NCBI RefSeq assembly: GCF_000716605.1
Contig: NZ_JNXE01000021.1
Location: forward strand, 62,001-126,000
Length of the DNA stretch: 64,000 nt
Reading direction: 5' to 3'
Source: Streptomyces sp. NRRL F-525
GTDB taxonomy: Bacteria; Actinomycetota; Actinomycetes; Streptomycetales; Streptomycetaceae
Positions within the stretch are counted from its first letter, which is position 1, and each line of letters starts with the position of its first letter. This document shows positions 18,045-26,165 of this stretch, in pieces. A program made the position numbers and the translations under genes. The notes beneath the pieces were generated by a model. The model was not told the origin of the DNA and did no database searches. It saw nothing but the letters and a program-made list of their open reading frames with translations.

Positions 18045-18839
18045 TCACTCACATCCGATCAGCAGCGAGCCCAGGTTGGTGAAATGGGCTCCGACCGAGC
18101 CGCCGGGCCGGGTGAACACCGCGTCCGTCATGCCTCCGGTGAGCACCAACCACCCTGCCTCCAGGGCCAGTCCACGCTCGGCCAGCGCGTTCGCCGCGAG
18201 AGCGAGCGCCTCGGCGGGATGTCCTTGTACGGCCGCGCCGGTCGCGGAGTCGACCACCTCGCCGTCGACCTCCAACAGGCAGGCCTCCAGGGCCAGATCC
18301 AGCTCGTCGGGCTTGCGCGCCACCGAGCCGATCACGAACCGGGCGGACGAGGCGTTGTCAGCCACCACGTCGGGCAGCTTGAAGCGGAAGTCGGTGTACC
18401 GGCTGTCGATCACTTCGAGACCGGCGTACACGTGCGACACGGCCTCCATCGCACGGGCCGCCGTCACGGCCGGGCCGCTCAGCCGCTCGCCGAGGACGAA
18501 CACGATCTCCGGTTCGACGCGGGGATGGATCAACTCGCCGGTGGCCAGCGGCACTCCGGCCGGGAGGACCATGCCGTCCGTGAGCCATCCCGTCAGCGGT
18601 GAGTCGATGCCCATGCGTTGTTGCTTCGCGCGCGAGGTCAGGCCCAGCTTCACGCCGACGATGTGCTCACCGGCGTCGAGCTTGCGGCGCAGGATCTCGT
18701 CCTGCACCTGGTACGCCGTGTCCAGGTCCAGTCCGGGCCACTCGTCGGTGATAGGGCCGCGGTCCGTCCGGTCGGCCTCGGCGTTCGCGAGCACCGTCGC
18801 GGCCCGCTCCACGGACCAGTCGCCCTGCTGCTCGCTCAT
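18045..18839 (-). CDS. dmpH: 4-oxalocrotonate decarboxylase (FAH superfamily, DmpH/XylI type)
   Basis: 264 residues. Seen: VGVKLGLTSRAKQQRMGIDS, HPRVEPEIVFVLGERLSGP with the metal-binding Glu pair, YAGLEVIDSRYTDFRFKLPD and VADNASSARFVIG. The SRAK-QQMG and SSARFV words fit the decarboxylase more than the hydratase. It converts 4-oxalocrotonate to 2-hydroxypent-2,4-dienoate and often works as a complex with the neighbouring hydratase. ATG 18839 is chosen for the AAGGAGAA site 8 bases upstream; an ATG at 18869 would lack one and overlap the hydratase gene. Confidence 0.83.
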   Translation of the reverse strand: MSEQQGDWSVERAATVLANAEADRTDRGPITDEWPGLDLDTAYQVQDEILRRKLDAGEHIVGVKLGLTSRAKQQRMGIDSPLTGWLTDGMVLPAGVPLATGELIHPRVEPEIVFVLGERLSGPAVTAARAMEAVSHVYAGLEVIDSRYTDFRFKLPDVVADNASSARFVIGSVARKPDELDLALEACLLEVDGEVVDSATGAAVQGHPAEALALAANALAERGLALEAGWLVLTGGMTDAVFTRPGGSVGAHFTNLGSLLIGCE

Positions 18840-18865
18840 GTCGCTGTTCTCCTTCGTGGGCCGAG

Positions 18866-19687
18866 TCACGTCGTCGTTCCCTTCTCGGAGACCGCCGTGG
18901 CCAGCTTCGCGAACCGCGCGGTCACCGAGCCCAGCCCGGCGAACGTCGCCGTCACCACGTCACCCGCGGTCACCGGCACGGCTGCGGTGACCGACCCGGG
19001 GAGCACCAGCTGACTCGGCTGGAGTGTCACGCCGCGCGCGCCGAGGGTGTTGGCCAGCCACACCAGGGCGTTCAAGGGGGAGCCCAACACCACGCCCAAG
19101 GCGCCGGTGCCGACGATCTCGCCGTTGCGGTACAGGACGGCGCCCGCGCGGCGTACGTCTACCCGGGACAGCGGCAGCGCGGTGCTGCCGAGGACGACCC
19201 CGCCGGAGGACGCGTTGTCCGCGACCGTGTCGACGAGGGTGATCCTCCAGTCCCGTACGCGTGAGTCGATGATCTCCAACGCCGGCAGCACGAAGTCGAC
19301 GGCCGCCGCGGCCTCGGCCACCGTGACCCCGGGGCCGCTCAGTGGCTTCCCCAGCACGAACGCGATCTCGGGCTCCACTCGCGGCGCCAGGAACGCCGAC
19401 GGGTCGATCGGCCGGGACTCCAGGTGGAACATCGTGTCCATGAGATGGCCGAAGTCCGGCTGATCTACGCCGAGTTGGCGCTGCATGGCCGGTGCGGTCA
19501 GACCCACCTTGTGGCCCTTGACCACGGCCCCGTCGCGTACCCACTGCTCGACCTGGGCCGTCTGGATCGCGTAGGCGTCGTCCACGTCCAGGCCCGGAAA
19601 ACACTCGGTCAGGGGGTCGATCGGCTCGCCGGTGCGGTGGGCGCTGAGCAGGGCCCGCGCCGCCTCCGACCGTGTTTCCGTGTCCAT
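18866..19687 (-). CDS. dmpE: 2-keto-4-pentenoate hydratase (DmpE/MhpD type)
   Basis: 273 residues, same superfamily as the downstream decarboxylase. Seen: KGHKVGLTAPAMQRQLGVDQ, PDFGHLMDTMFH, APRVEPEIAFVLGKPLSGPG, LPALEIIDSRVRDW and VADNASSGGVVLG; the QLGVDQPDFG and NASSG words are those of the hydratase. It adds water to 2-hydroxypent-2,4-dienoate, giving 4-hydroxy-2-oxovalerate. It is the first gene of the leftward meta-pathway operon, divergent from the reductase/dioxygenase operon across a 277-base region with two GntR-type sites. Confidence 0.84.
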   Translation of the reverse strand: MDTETRSEAARALLSAHRTGEPIDPLTECFPGLDVDDAYAIQTAQVEQWVRDGAVVKGHKVGLTAPAMQRQLGVDQPDFGHLMDTMFHLESRPIDPSAFLAPRVEPEIAFVLGKPLSGPGVTVAEAAAAVDFVLPALEIIDSRVRDWRITLVDTVADNASSGGVVLGSTALPLSRVDVRRAGAVLYRNGEIVGTGALGVVLGSPLNALVWLANTLGARGVTLQPSQLVLPGSVTAAVPVTAGDVVTATFAGLGSVTARFAKLATAVSEKGTTT

Positions 19688-19752
19688 CAGTCACCTCGTT
19701 GCTAGCTGCGGCCACTGGGCGCGCCGCGCTGTCGGCGGCTCCGCCTCTCTCA

Positions 19753-19815
19753 AAGTGTGTACACTTCAGGATCGCCTCGTCAAGGCGTTGACATCACCGT
19801 AAAGTGTATGCACTC
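19753..19815. promoter_or_regulatory. Two GntR-type operator sites in the central divergent promoter
   Basis: AAGTGTGTACACTT (19753-19766) and AAGTGTATGCACTC (19802-19815) both fit the pattern AAGTGT-NN-ACACTT. They lie between the leftward hydratase operon and the rightward reductase/dioxygenase operon. Similar words recur at 22.09, 34.21, 34.29, 35.2-35.3, 38.95, 39.86 and 44.58 kb. Two FCD-type GntR proteins encoded at 35.4 and 39.0 kb are the obvious candidates to bind. Confidence 0.65.
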
Positions 19816-19964
19816 TGGCTCTCAGGTGGTCGAGCGAAGCCGGGGCGGGCCCGGCCCGCTGCCGGACCCGCCGCACACTCCCCGTCGACCGGCCGCACAG
19901 GCCGCGCGGGGCTGTCCCACCGCGATGTGCCGCACATGGACGTGCCGCACCTGGAGGAGCCGAA

Positions 19965-21179
19965 ATGACGAGTGTCCCGGAGCTGCGGAAGAGCGACACG
20001 GTCTTCGCCTCACTGTTCACACCCCTGCGGCTGGGCCACCGGACCGCACGCAACCGCATCGTCCACGCGCCGATGTCCGTCTGTTACGGCGACGCCGACG
20101 GCTTCGTCACCCGCCCCCAGGTCGAGCACTACGCCCGCCGCGCGCAGGGCGGTGCCGGCACGGTGATCACCGAGAACTTCGCCGTCAACGTCTCCGGCCG
20201 GCAGATGCCGCTCCAGAACATGGTGGACGGCGACCAACGCCTGCCCGGACTAAGCGAGTTGGCCGCCGAGATCCACCGCCATGGCGCACTCGCGATGGTC
20301 CAGCTCGTACACGCCGGCCGCTACGCCGGCCCCTGGGACGTCTACGAGAGCCGACGCCGACTGGCGCCGTCGGCAGTGCCCTTCGAGCTCACGGCCGGCC
20401 GCACGGTCACCCCGCAGGTGATCACCCCCGAGGAGATCGCGGAGACGATCGAGGCCTTCGGCCGCGCCGCCGAACTGTGCGAACAGGCGGGCTTCGACGG
20501 CGTCGACGTACACGCCGCGCAGGGCTTCCTCGTCTCCGGCTTCCTCTCGCCGCGCACCAACCGGCGCACTGACCAATGGGGCGGCGACTTCGACGGCCGC
20601 GTGCGCTTCGCACTGGAGGTCGTGCGTGAAGTAGTGCGCCGTACCGGACCCGACTTCGTCGTCGGCGTCCACCTGATGAGCGACGAACGGGCCGACGGCG
20701 GCTGGACGTTGGACGACTCGGTCCGCCTCGCCCCGCAACTGGAAGCCGCGGGCGCGGACTTCCTGTTCGGCGTCCCCACCACCTTCGAGACCATGCGACT
20801 GCCCGCCAACGACGGGCTGATGGGCCGCAGAGGCTACGCGGTCGCCGACAACACGGCGCTCGCGCACGCCTCCCGCCTCCCGGTCATGGCGGGCGGCGGA
20901 CTCGGTGACCCGCACGCCGCCGTCCAGGCGCTGGAGCAGGGCAGTCTCTCGGCGATCGCCCTGGCGCGACCGCTGTTCACCGACCCGGACTGGCCGCACA
21001 AGGTGTCCGAGGGCGCGCTCGGCGCCGTACACAACTGCTCGTGCGCGACCGCGCGTTGCCTGCGCACCCAGCTCACCGGAGCGGTGTGCGAGAGCTGGTC
21101 CGCCGAGACGATCGAGCGCGGCTACTTCGGCTACGGCAACGACAGTTATGACGGCTACGAGGAGAGGGCCCACTCGTGA
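19965..21179 (+). CDS. NADH:flavin oxidoreductase, Old Yellow Enzyme / dienoyl-CoA reductase-like
   Basis: 404 residues. TIM-barrel OYE features: RNRIVHAPMSVCYGDADG, VQLVHAGRYAGP, FDGVDVHAAQGFLVSGFLSP, NRRTDQWGGDFDGRVRF and the C-terminal phosphate site VMAGGGLGDP with ALARPLFTDPDWP. A Cys cluster (HNCSCATARC then C nine residues on) sits where the 2,4-dienoyl-CoA reductase group binds a 4Fe-4S cluster, but the C-terminal Rossmann domain of that group is absent. GGAGGAG lies 8 bases before the ATG. It probably reduces an unsaturated or aromatic intermediate. Its stop overlaps the dioxygenase GTG (GTGA). Confidence 0.85.
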   Translation: MTSVPELRKSDTVFASLFTPLRLGHRTARNRIVHAPMSVCYGDADGFVTRPQVEHYARRAQGGAGTVITENFAVNVSGRQMPLQNMVDGDQRLPGLSELAAEIHRHGALAMVQLVHAGRYAGPWDVYESRRRLAPSAVPFELTAGRTVTPQVITPEEIAETIEAFGRAAELCEQAGFDGVDVHAAQGFLVSGFLSPRTNRRTDQWGGDFDGRVRFALEVVREVVRRTGPDFVVGVHLMSDERADGGWTLDDSVRLAPQLEAAGADFLFGVPTTFETMRLPANDGLMGRRGYAVADNTALAHASRLPVMAGGGLGDPHAAVQALEQGSLSAIALARPLFTDPDWPHKVSEGALGAVHNCSCATARCLRTQLTGAVCESWSAETIERGYFGYGNDSYDGYEERAHS

Positions 21180-22054
21180 TCACGCTCACCGACATCGCGT
21201 ACGTACGTTCCGGCGCCGCCGATCTGGAGAAGGCGACGCGCTTCTCGACCGAGATCGTGGGCCTGCAACAGGTCGACACCGGCGAACCCGGCGTCGCACA
21301 CCTGCGGGCCGACCACCGGCACCACAGCCTGGCCCTCGTCGAGGGACCCTCGGGCGTCATCGCCTCCGCCTTCACAGTGGCCGACGACGATCAACTCGCG
21401 CACGCCGAGACCGAGTTGGAGCAGCGCGGGATCCGGGTCACGCGCGGTGACGCCGACGCGGCCCGCTCGCGCCACGTCACCCGGTTCATCGGCTTCGACG
21501 ACCCCTTCGGCAACCGGGTCGAGCTGGTGACGGGCCAGGAGACCATGGCCGAGCCGGTTCGGCTGGCCCGTCCCTCCTCCGGGATCAGCGAGTTCGGGCA
21601 CATGTGCTTTGACGCACCGGACGTCCGCGAGGCCCACCGCTTCTGGTCCACGACCTTCAACGCCCGTGTCTCCGACTGGATCGGCGACAACGCGTGCCTC
21701 ATGCGCATCGACAAGGTCCACCACAAGCTCGCGGTGTTCCGCGGCGACGGCCCCGGGCTGTGCCACGTCAACTTCCAGACGGCCACGCTCGACGACATCT
21801 TCCGCAACTGGAACTTCCTGCGTGACAACGGGATCGACATCGTGATGGGTCCCGGCAAACACCCCACCTCCGGCTCGGTGTTCCTCTACTTCCGCGGCCC
21901 CGAGGGCATCACGTACGAGTACGCCACCGGCGGCCTCCCGGTCGACGACGCCACCTGGGTCGTCCGCACCTTCGACTCCGCCCGGCCCGCCTCCCTCGAC
22001 ATGTGGCAGGGCCCGGTGTCGCGTCCCTCGACGCAGCCGCAGCTGCCTTCGTAG
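21176..22054 (+). CDS. Type I extradiol (VOC) ring-cleavage dioxygenase
   Basis: 292 residues, two tandem vicinal-oxygen-chelate domains. The C-terminal domain has the iron ligands: His in FGHMCF, His in GLCHVNF and Glu in ITYEYATGG, plus an active-site HH in KVHHKL. The N-terminal domain (IAYVRSGAADLEKATRF) has lost metal ligands, as usual. These enzymes cleave catechols or 2,3-dihydroxybiphenyl-like diols next to the hydroxyls. The product would feed the semialdehyde dehydrogenase/hydratase operon across the promoter. GTG start overlaps the reductase stop; a second paralogue is at 39925. Confidence 0.86.
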   Translation: MITLTDIAYVRSGAADLEKATRFSTEIVGLQQVDTGEPGVAHLRADHRHHSLALVEGPSGVIASAFTVADDDQLAHAETELEQRGIRVTRGDADAARSRHVTRFIGFDDPFGNRVELVTGQETMAEPVRLARPSSGISEFGHMCFDAPDVREAHRFWSTTFNARVSDWIGDNACLMRIDKVHHKLAVFRGDGPGLCHVNFQTATLDDIFRNWNFLRDNGIDIVMGPGKHPTSGSVFLYFRGPEGITYEYATGGLPVDDATWVVRTFDSARPASLDMWQGPVSRPSTQPQLPS

Positions 22055-22082
22055 GCGGCCGTCGAGCCCCCGCGAAACCCTC

Positions 22083-22098
22083 AATCTGCATACACTTT
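22083..22098. promoter_or_regulatory. GntR-type site upstream of the SDR at 22116
   Basis: TGCATACACTT (22087-22097), reading AAGTGTATGCA on the other strand, matches the GntR-type site at 19802 over 11 bases. It is 18 bases before the SDR start codon, overlapping or just upstream of its ribosome binding site. Confidence 0.5.
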
Positions 22099-22115
22099 TC
22101 AGGCAAGGAGTCACC

Positions 22116-22874
22116 ATGTCCGACCGGATCAACGAGCGGCGCCATGAGGGTCGTACGGCTGTCATCACCGGAGCGGCCGCCGGAATCGGCCGCGCGTATG
22201 CCCTTCGCCTGGCCGCCGAGGGTGCGGCCGTGGCGGTGCTGGACCGGGCTGACGGGACGGCGGTCGTCAAGGAGATCGCCGACGCGGGTGGCCGGGCCAT
22301 CGCCGTGCAGGCCGATCTGACCGACCCCGCGAGCGTGGTCGCGGCTCAGGGAGAGATCGCGGAGCAGTTCGGGCCGGTCGACGTCCTCGTCAACAACGCG
22401 GGCATCTATCCCAATCAGCCCTTCGACACCATGACGTTCGAGGACTGGCGCGCGGTGTTCACGCTCAACGTCGACGCGCTGTTCCACACGGCGAAGGCGT
22501 TCACGCCGGGGATGCGGGAGCGAGGGTGGGGCCGGATCGTCAACATGACCTCGAACTCCATCGGCCTGGTCATCCCCGGCTTCGCGCACTACGTGGCCAG
22601 CAAGATGGGCGTGATCGGCTTCACCCGAGGGCTCGCCACCGATCTGGCCGACGCGGGCATCACCGTCAACGCCATCGCCCCCAGCCTGGTGCGGACCGCC
22701 ACGGCGGAGGCAGGGCCCGCCGAATTCTTCGACGCGGTACCGCAGTTGCAGGCCATCCACCGGGTGCAGGTCCCCGAAGATCTCACGGGCATGCTGTCGT
22801 TCCTCGTCTCCGACGACGCGGCGTTCGTCACCGGCCAGACGCTGTACGTCGACGGCGGGCTCGTACGGTCATGA
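22116..22874 (+). CDS. SDR-family oxidoreductase (copy 1)
   Basis: 252 residues of the classical short-chain dehydrogenase fold. Seen: TGAAAGIGRAYA cofactor loop, NNAGIYPNQP, catalytic Ser in NMTSNSIG and the Tyr-Lys pair in HYVASKMG, and the C-terminal GQTLYVDGGL. It oxidises or reduces a hydroxyl/keto group with NAD(P). It differs at about 31 of 252 positions (roughly 88 percent identity by eye) from the SDR at 25262, so the two are recent duplicates. AAGGAG lies before the ATG; its stop overlaps the next gene (ATGA). Confidence 0.88.
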   Translation: MSDRINERRHEGRTAVITGAAAGIGRAYALRLAAEGAAVAVLDRADGTAVVKEIADAGGRAIAVQADLTDPASVVAAQGEIAEQFGPVDVLVNNAGIYPNQPFDTMTFEDWRAVFTLNVDALFHTAKAFTPGMRERGWGRIVNMTSNSIGLVIPGFAHYVASKMGVIGFTRGLATDLADAGITVNAIAPSLVRTATAEAGPAEFFDAVPQLQAIHRVQVPEDLTGMLSFLVSDDAAFVTGQTLYVDGGLVRS

Positions 22875-23548
22875 CGACGGTGGAGGAGACGGCTTCCTCG
22901 ACCACTACCGAGTTGGTCGAGGCGGCTCGGGTACTGGCTCGCCTCGGCCTGGTCACGGCGTTCGGGCATGTGTCGGTGCGCCGCGGCGACTCCGTGCTCA
23001 TCACCCCGCCGAAGGAACTCGACCTGGTCGAACCGGGCGAGCTGCTCGAAATCCGCCTGGCCGCACAGGAGTTGCCTGTTGGAGCGCCGCCCGAGGCCTG
23101 GGGGCATCTGGCGGTCTACCGGGCTCGGCCCGACGTCATGGCGATCGCGCGGGCCCAGCCCGAGGACATACTGGCCGCCGGTGCCGTCACCGACCGGATC
23201 ACCCCGCTGCACGGACAGGCCGCCTGGCTCGGCGCCTCGATCCCGGTGCACGACGACGCCCGACTGCTGCGCACCGCCGAACTCGCAAAGCGCGCGGCCC
23301 ACACACTCGGCACGTCCGACGCACTCGTGCTGCGCGGCAACGGGGCCCTCACCACCGGGGCCGGTCCCGGGCTCGCCGTGACCCGCATGTGGCTGCTCGC
23401 TGCCGCGTGCCGGGTACATCTCGCGGCGCACGGTGCCGGTCCCGTGACGACCCTGAGCCCGGAGGAGATCACGGCGTGGCGCGCGGCCGGGCCACCGCTG
23501 CTGGAGCGGTTGTGGGCACATCTGCGGCGCCGGGCCGGCGTGCTCTGA
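22871..23548 (+). CDS. Class II aldolase/adducin-fold protein lacking the usual metal ligands
   Basis: 225 residues. Fold markers: LVTAFGHVSVRRGDSVLITP near the N-terminus, EAWGHLAVYRARPDVMAIAR and LVLRGNGALTTGAGPGLAV. Class II aldolases bind Zn through an HxH after the xPDVxAV strand and a third His in RxHG. Here the HxH position reads RAQ and the third reads RGNGA, so all three His are replaced. It cannot be a standard metal-dependent fuculose-type aldolase or decarboxylase. Placement between two SDRs in the dioxygenase operon suggests action on a ring-cleavage product. ATGA overlap with the upstream SDR. Confidence 0.78.
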   Translation: MTTVEETASSTTTELVEAARVLARLGLVTAFGHVSVRRGDSVLITPPKELDLVEPGELLEIRLAAQELPVGAPPEAWGHLAVYRARPDVMAIARAQPEDILAAGAVTDRITPLHGQAAWLGASIPVHDDARLLRTAELAKRAAHTLGTSDALVLRGNGALTTGAGPGLAVTRMWLLAAACRVHLAAHGAGPVTTLSPEEITAWRAAGPPLLERLWAHLRRRAGVL

Positions 23549-23608
23549 ATGCCCCTGTAAGGCGTGTTCCAACGCCTGTTCCGATGCCTGTTCCAAGGGA
23601 GAAACAGC

Positions 23609-24388
23609 ATGGAGACGAACGTAGCCGCCGGGACTCGCCTGTCCGGCAAAAGGGTCCTGATCACCGGTACCGGAGGCGGACAGGGCGCCGCAGCACAGGA
23701 GTTGTTCGCGGGGGAGGGGGCCCGGATCGTCGGCTGCGACGTGGCGCAGGGGGCGGCCGAGGCCACCGCGCGGAAGCTCGCGGAACAGGGGCACGACGTC
23801 CACGGCCACACCGTCGACCTCGCCGATCCCGACGCGGCCCGCGCCTGGGTGGAGGAGGCAGCTGCCGGCCTCGGTGGCATCGACGTGCTCTACAACAACG
23901 CGGCGGGCTTCGGCTTCGCGCCCTTCGCCGACTTCACCGTCGAACTCTGGCGGCATGTGATGCGGGTCGAGTTGGACATCGTCTTCCACACCACCCATCC
24001 CGCCTGGGCCCATCTCCGGCGCAGCGGCGGGGCGATCATCAACACGGCCTCGATATCGGGGTTGCAGGGCATCGGCGGTCTCGGTCAGGCAGCGCACTCC
24101 GCGGCCAAGGGCGGGGTGATCGCCCTGACCCGCACGCTCGCCGCGGAAGGAGCGCCGGACGGCATCCGGGCCAACGCGATCTCCCCGGGTTTCGTCGCGT
24201 CACCGGCGACCGACGCGGCGGTCGACGACAGCGGTCGGCAGTACATGCTCGACATGCATCTGATCCAGCGGGCCGGGACAGGCCCCGACATCGCCGCCCT
24301 CGCGCTGTATCTCGCCTCCGACGAATCGAGCTGGGTGACGGGCCAGAACATCTCCGCGGACGGCGGCTGGACCGCGGGTTACCGCTGA
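23609..24388 (+). CDS. SDR-family oxidoreductase with His in place of the catalytic Tyr
   Basis: 259 residues. Cofactor loop GTGGGQGAAAQELF is a variant GxxxGxG, NNAAGFGF replaces NNAG, catalytic Ser is in NTASISG, but the YxxxK position reads HSAAKGG, so Tyr is His while Lys is kept. The C-terminus VTGQNISADGGW is normal. ATG 23609 is chosen for AAGGGAGAAA upstream. It ends the rightward reductase-dioxygenase-SDR-aldolase-like operon, 61 bases after the aldolase homologue. The change suggests altered catalysis or a specialised subgroup rather than decay, since the rest of the protein is intact. Confidence 0.82.
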   Translation: METNVAAGTRLSGKRVLITGTGGGQGAAAQELFAGEGARIVGCDVAQGAAEATARKLAEQGHDVHGHTVDLADPDAARAWVEEAAAGLGGIDVLYNNAAGFGFAPFADFTVELWRHVMRVELDIVFHTTHPAWAHLRRSGGAIINTASISGLQGIGGLGQAAHSAAKGGVIALTRTLAAEGAPDGIRANAISPGFVASPATDAAVDDSGRQYMLDMHLIQRAGTGPDIAALALYLASDESSWVTGQNISADGGWTAGYR

Positions 24389-24400
24389 ACCGCGGTTCTG

Positions 24401-24412
24401 TTGGCTGACCAA
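24401..24412. promoter_or_regulatory. MarR-type site before the MarR gene
   Basis: TTGGCTGACCAA is a near-palindrome matching the TTGGYCGRCCAA word with one change. It lies 80 bases before the MarR start, consistent with autoregulation. Confidence 0.5.
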
Positions 24413-24491
24413 TACACTGGGAGCGAGCCGAGTCCCTCGCCGGGCCGCCGTCGCGAGGGACGTGACCCGTCCGCCAGGAGGATCGACAGCC

Positions 24492-25037
24492 ATGCCGCGG
24501 AAATCCGATTCCGTACGTCCGGGACAGGAGGGAGAAGAAGGCGCGGTACCCACCGTCGCCGAGGCCCCGATGAGCGAGGCCCTCTTCCGCGCGGCCCGTG
24601 TGCACCGGCTCGTGGCCGGGAGCCTGCTGCGCGACACAGGCCTGTACACGGGCCAGGAACTGCTGATGATGCAGTTGTGGGAGCGCGGCGAGCAGCGTCA
24701 GGCGGATCTGATCAAGACACTCGGCCTGGATCCGTCGACGGTCACCAAGATGCTCCAGCGCCTGGAACAGTCCGGCTTCGTCACCCGCAAGCCGTCCCCC
24801 GACGACCGCCGGGCCGTCGTCGTGAGCGCCACCCGCGCGGGCCAGGCCCTGCGTAGCCAGGTCAAGAAGGCGTGGTCCGACCTCGAAAAGGTCACCGCAG
24901 CCGGCTTCACGGAAGCGGAGTACGACCAGGCCATGCGAGTGCTGGCCCGGATCGAGGCGAACCTCACGACGGCACCGTCCGCCGGGGAGGCGTCCGCGAG
25001 TGCGCCCGACGCCACGGACGGCACGTCCGCTTCGTGA
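24492..25037 (+). CDS. MarR-family transcriptional regulator
   Basis: 181 residues. The winged helix is seen as QADLIKTLGLDPSTVTKMLQ followed by the wing SGFVTRKPSPDDRRAVVVSAT, the diagnostic DDRR-xxxx-LT type motif. There are low-complexity acidic/Ala-Ser tails at both ends. It contains no cysteine, so it must sense a ligand rather than thiol oxidation. AGGAGG lies about 9 bases before ATG 24492. Probably binds TTGGYCGRCCAA sites at 16.3, 24.4, 25.2, 26.1 and 31.2-31.4 kb (inferred from position and symmetry). Confidence 0.88.
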   Translation: MPRKSDSVRPGQEGEEGAVPTVAEAPMSEALFRAARVHRLVAGSLLRDTGLYTGQELLMMQLWERGEQRQADLIKTLGLDPSTVTKMLQRLEQSGFVTRKPSPDDRRAVVVSATRAGQALRSQVKKAWSDLEKVTAAGFTEAEYDQAMRVLARIEANLTTAPSAGEASASAPDATDGTSAS

Positions 25038-25165
25038 CGCAGGGTCGCTGCGCCTGAGGCCCGCTCGCCCGGCGGACGATCCTGGTCGGCCGTGCTGGGC
25101 ACACCCGGACCTGGCGGCCGCAGCAACGCCAGCCCGGTACTAAGGCGCACTCCCAAATCATTTAC

Positions 25166-25210
25166 TTGGGCGACCAATGTATAGTCGAAGGTACTTTATT
25201 GGTCGACCAA
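25166..25210. promoter_or_regulatory. MarR-type double operator around a -10 box, SDR copy 2
   Basis: TTGGGCGACCAA (25166-25177) and TTGGTCGACCAA (25199-25210) are 33 bases apart, three helical turns, with a TATAGT -10 box at 25180-25185 between them. Exactly the same spacing and -10 placement occur at 26108-26152. The second site would block elongation or open-complex formation. Confidence 0.7.
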
Positions 25211-25261
25211 TGGGCCGCCTTGCCCATCCCGGTCGACGCACCAACCGACAAGGGAGTCACC

Positions 25262-26020
25262 ATGTCCGACCGGATCAACGAGCGGCGTCACGAGGGACGC
25301 ACGGCTGTCGTCACCGGGGCGGCCGCCGGAATCGGCCGCGCCTACGCCCATCGCCTGGCCGCGGAGGGTGCGGCCGTGGCAGTGCTGGACCGGGCTGACG
25401 GGGCGGCGGTCATCAAGGAGATCGCCGACGCGGGCGGCCGGGCCATCGCCGTACAGGCCGATCTGACCGACCCTGCTAGCGTGGTCGCCGCTCAGGCCGA
25501 GATAGCGGAACACTTCGGCGGGGCCGACATCCTCGTCAACAACGCGGGCATCTACCCGAACCAGCCCTTCGACACCATCACGTTCGAGCAGTGGCGTGCG
25601 GTGTTCACGCTCAACGTCGACGCGCTGTTCCACACCGTGAAGGCGTTCACTCCGAGCATGCGTGAACGCGGTTGGGGCCGGATCGTCAACATGACCTCGA
25701 ACTCCGTCGCCATGGTCATCCCCGGCTTCTCGCACTACGCGGCGAGCAAGATGGCCGCGATCGGCTTCACCCGGGGACTGGCCACCGACCTGGCCGACGC
25801 GGGCATCACCGTCAACGCGATCGCGCCGAGCATGGTGCGGACGGCGACCACGGAGGCCGGCCCGACCGACCTATTCGAGGCGGTCCCGCAGATGCAGGCC
25901 ATCCGGCGCCTCCAGGTCCCCGAGGACCTGACCGGCATGCTGTCGTTCCTTGCCTCGGACGACGCGGCGTTCATCACGGGCCAGACGCTGTACGTCGACG
26001 GCGGCCTCGTCCGGTCGTAG
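25262..26020 (+). CDS. SDR-family oxidoreductase (copy 2)
   Basis: 252 residues with TGAAAGIGRAYA, NNAGIYPNQP, Ser in NMTSNSVA, the active-site HYAASKMA and VDGGLVRS. The first 16 residues are identical to copy 1 at 22116, and the leader AAGGAGTCACC is also shared, so gene and leader were duplicated together. The promoter differs: this copy has a MarR-type double operator whereas copy 1 has a GntR-type site. Thus the duplicates are probably induced by different signals. Likely acts on the same or a related alcohol/ketone. Confidence 0.88.
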   Translation: MSDRINERRHEGRTAVVTGAAAGIGRAYAHRLAAEGAAVAVLDRADGAAVIKEIADAGGRAIAVQADLTDPASVVAAQAEIAEHFGGADILVNNAGIYPNQPFDTITFEQWRAVFTLNVDALFHTVKAFTPSMRERGWGRIVNMTSNSVAMVIPGFSHYAASKMAAIGFTRGLATDLADAGITVNAIAPSMVRTATTEAGPTDLFEAVPQMQAIRRLQVPEDLTGMLSFLASDDAAFITGQTLYVDGGLVRS

Positions 26021-26107
26021 CCGGACCGGTAGGGAGCCCCCCCCGCGGGCCCCCGCTCCGCCCCCACGACGAACCCAAGCCACATTCACCCCCACCCCAC
26101 AATGTAA

Positions 26108-26152
26108 TTGGTCGACCAATGTATAGTCGAAGGAGATTGATTGGTCGACCAT
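26108..26152. promoter_or_regulatory. MarR-type double operator around a -10 box, alkene reductase
   Basis: TTGGTCGACCAA (26108-26119) and TTGGTCGACCAT (26141-26152) lie 33 bases apart with TATAGT at 26122-26127 between, a copy of the arrangement at 25166-25210. The intervening GTATAGTCGAAGG is identical in both promoters. Confidence 0.72.
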
Positions 26153-26165
26153 ATTTGGAGGACCC

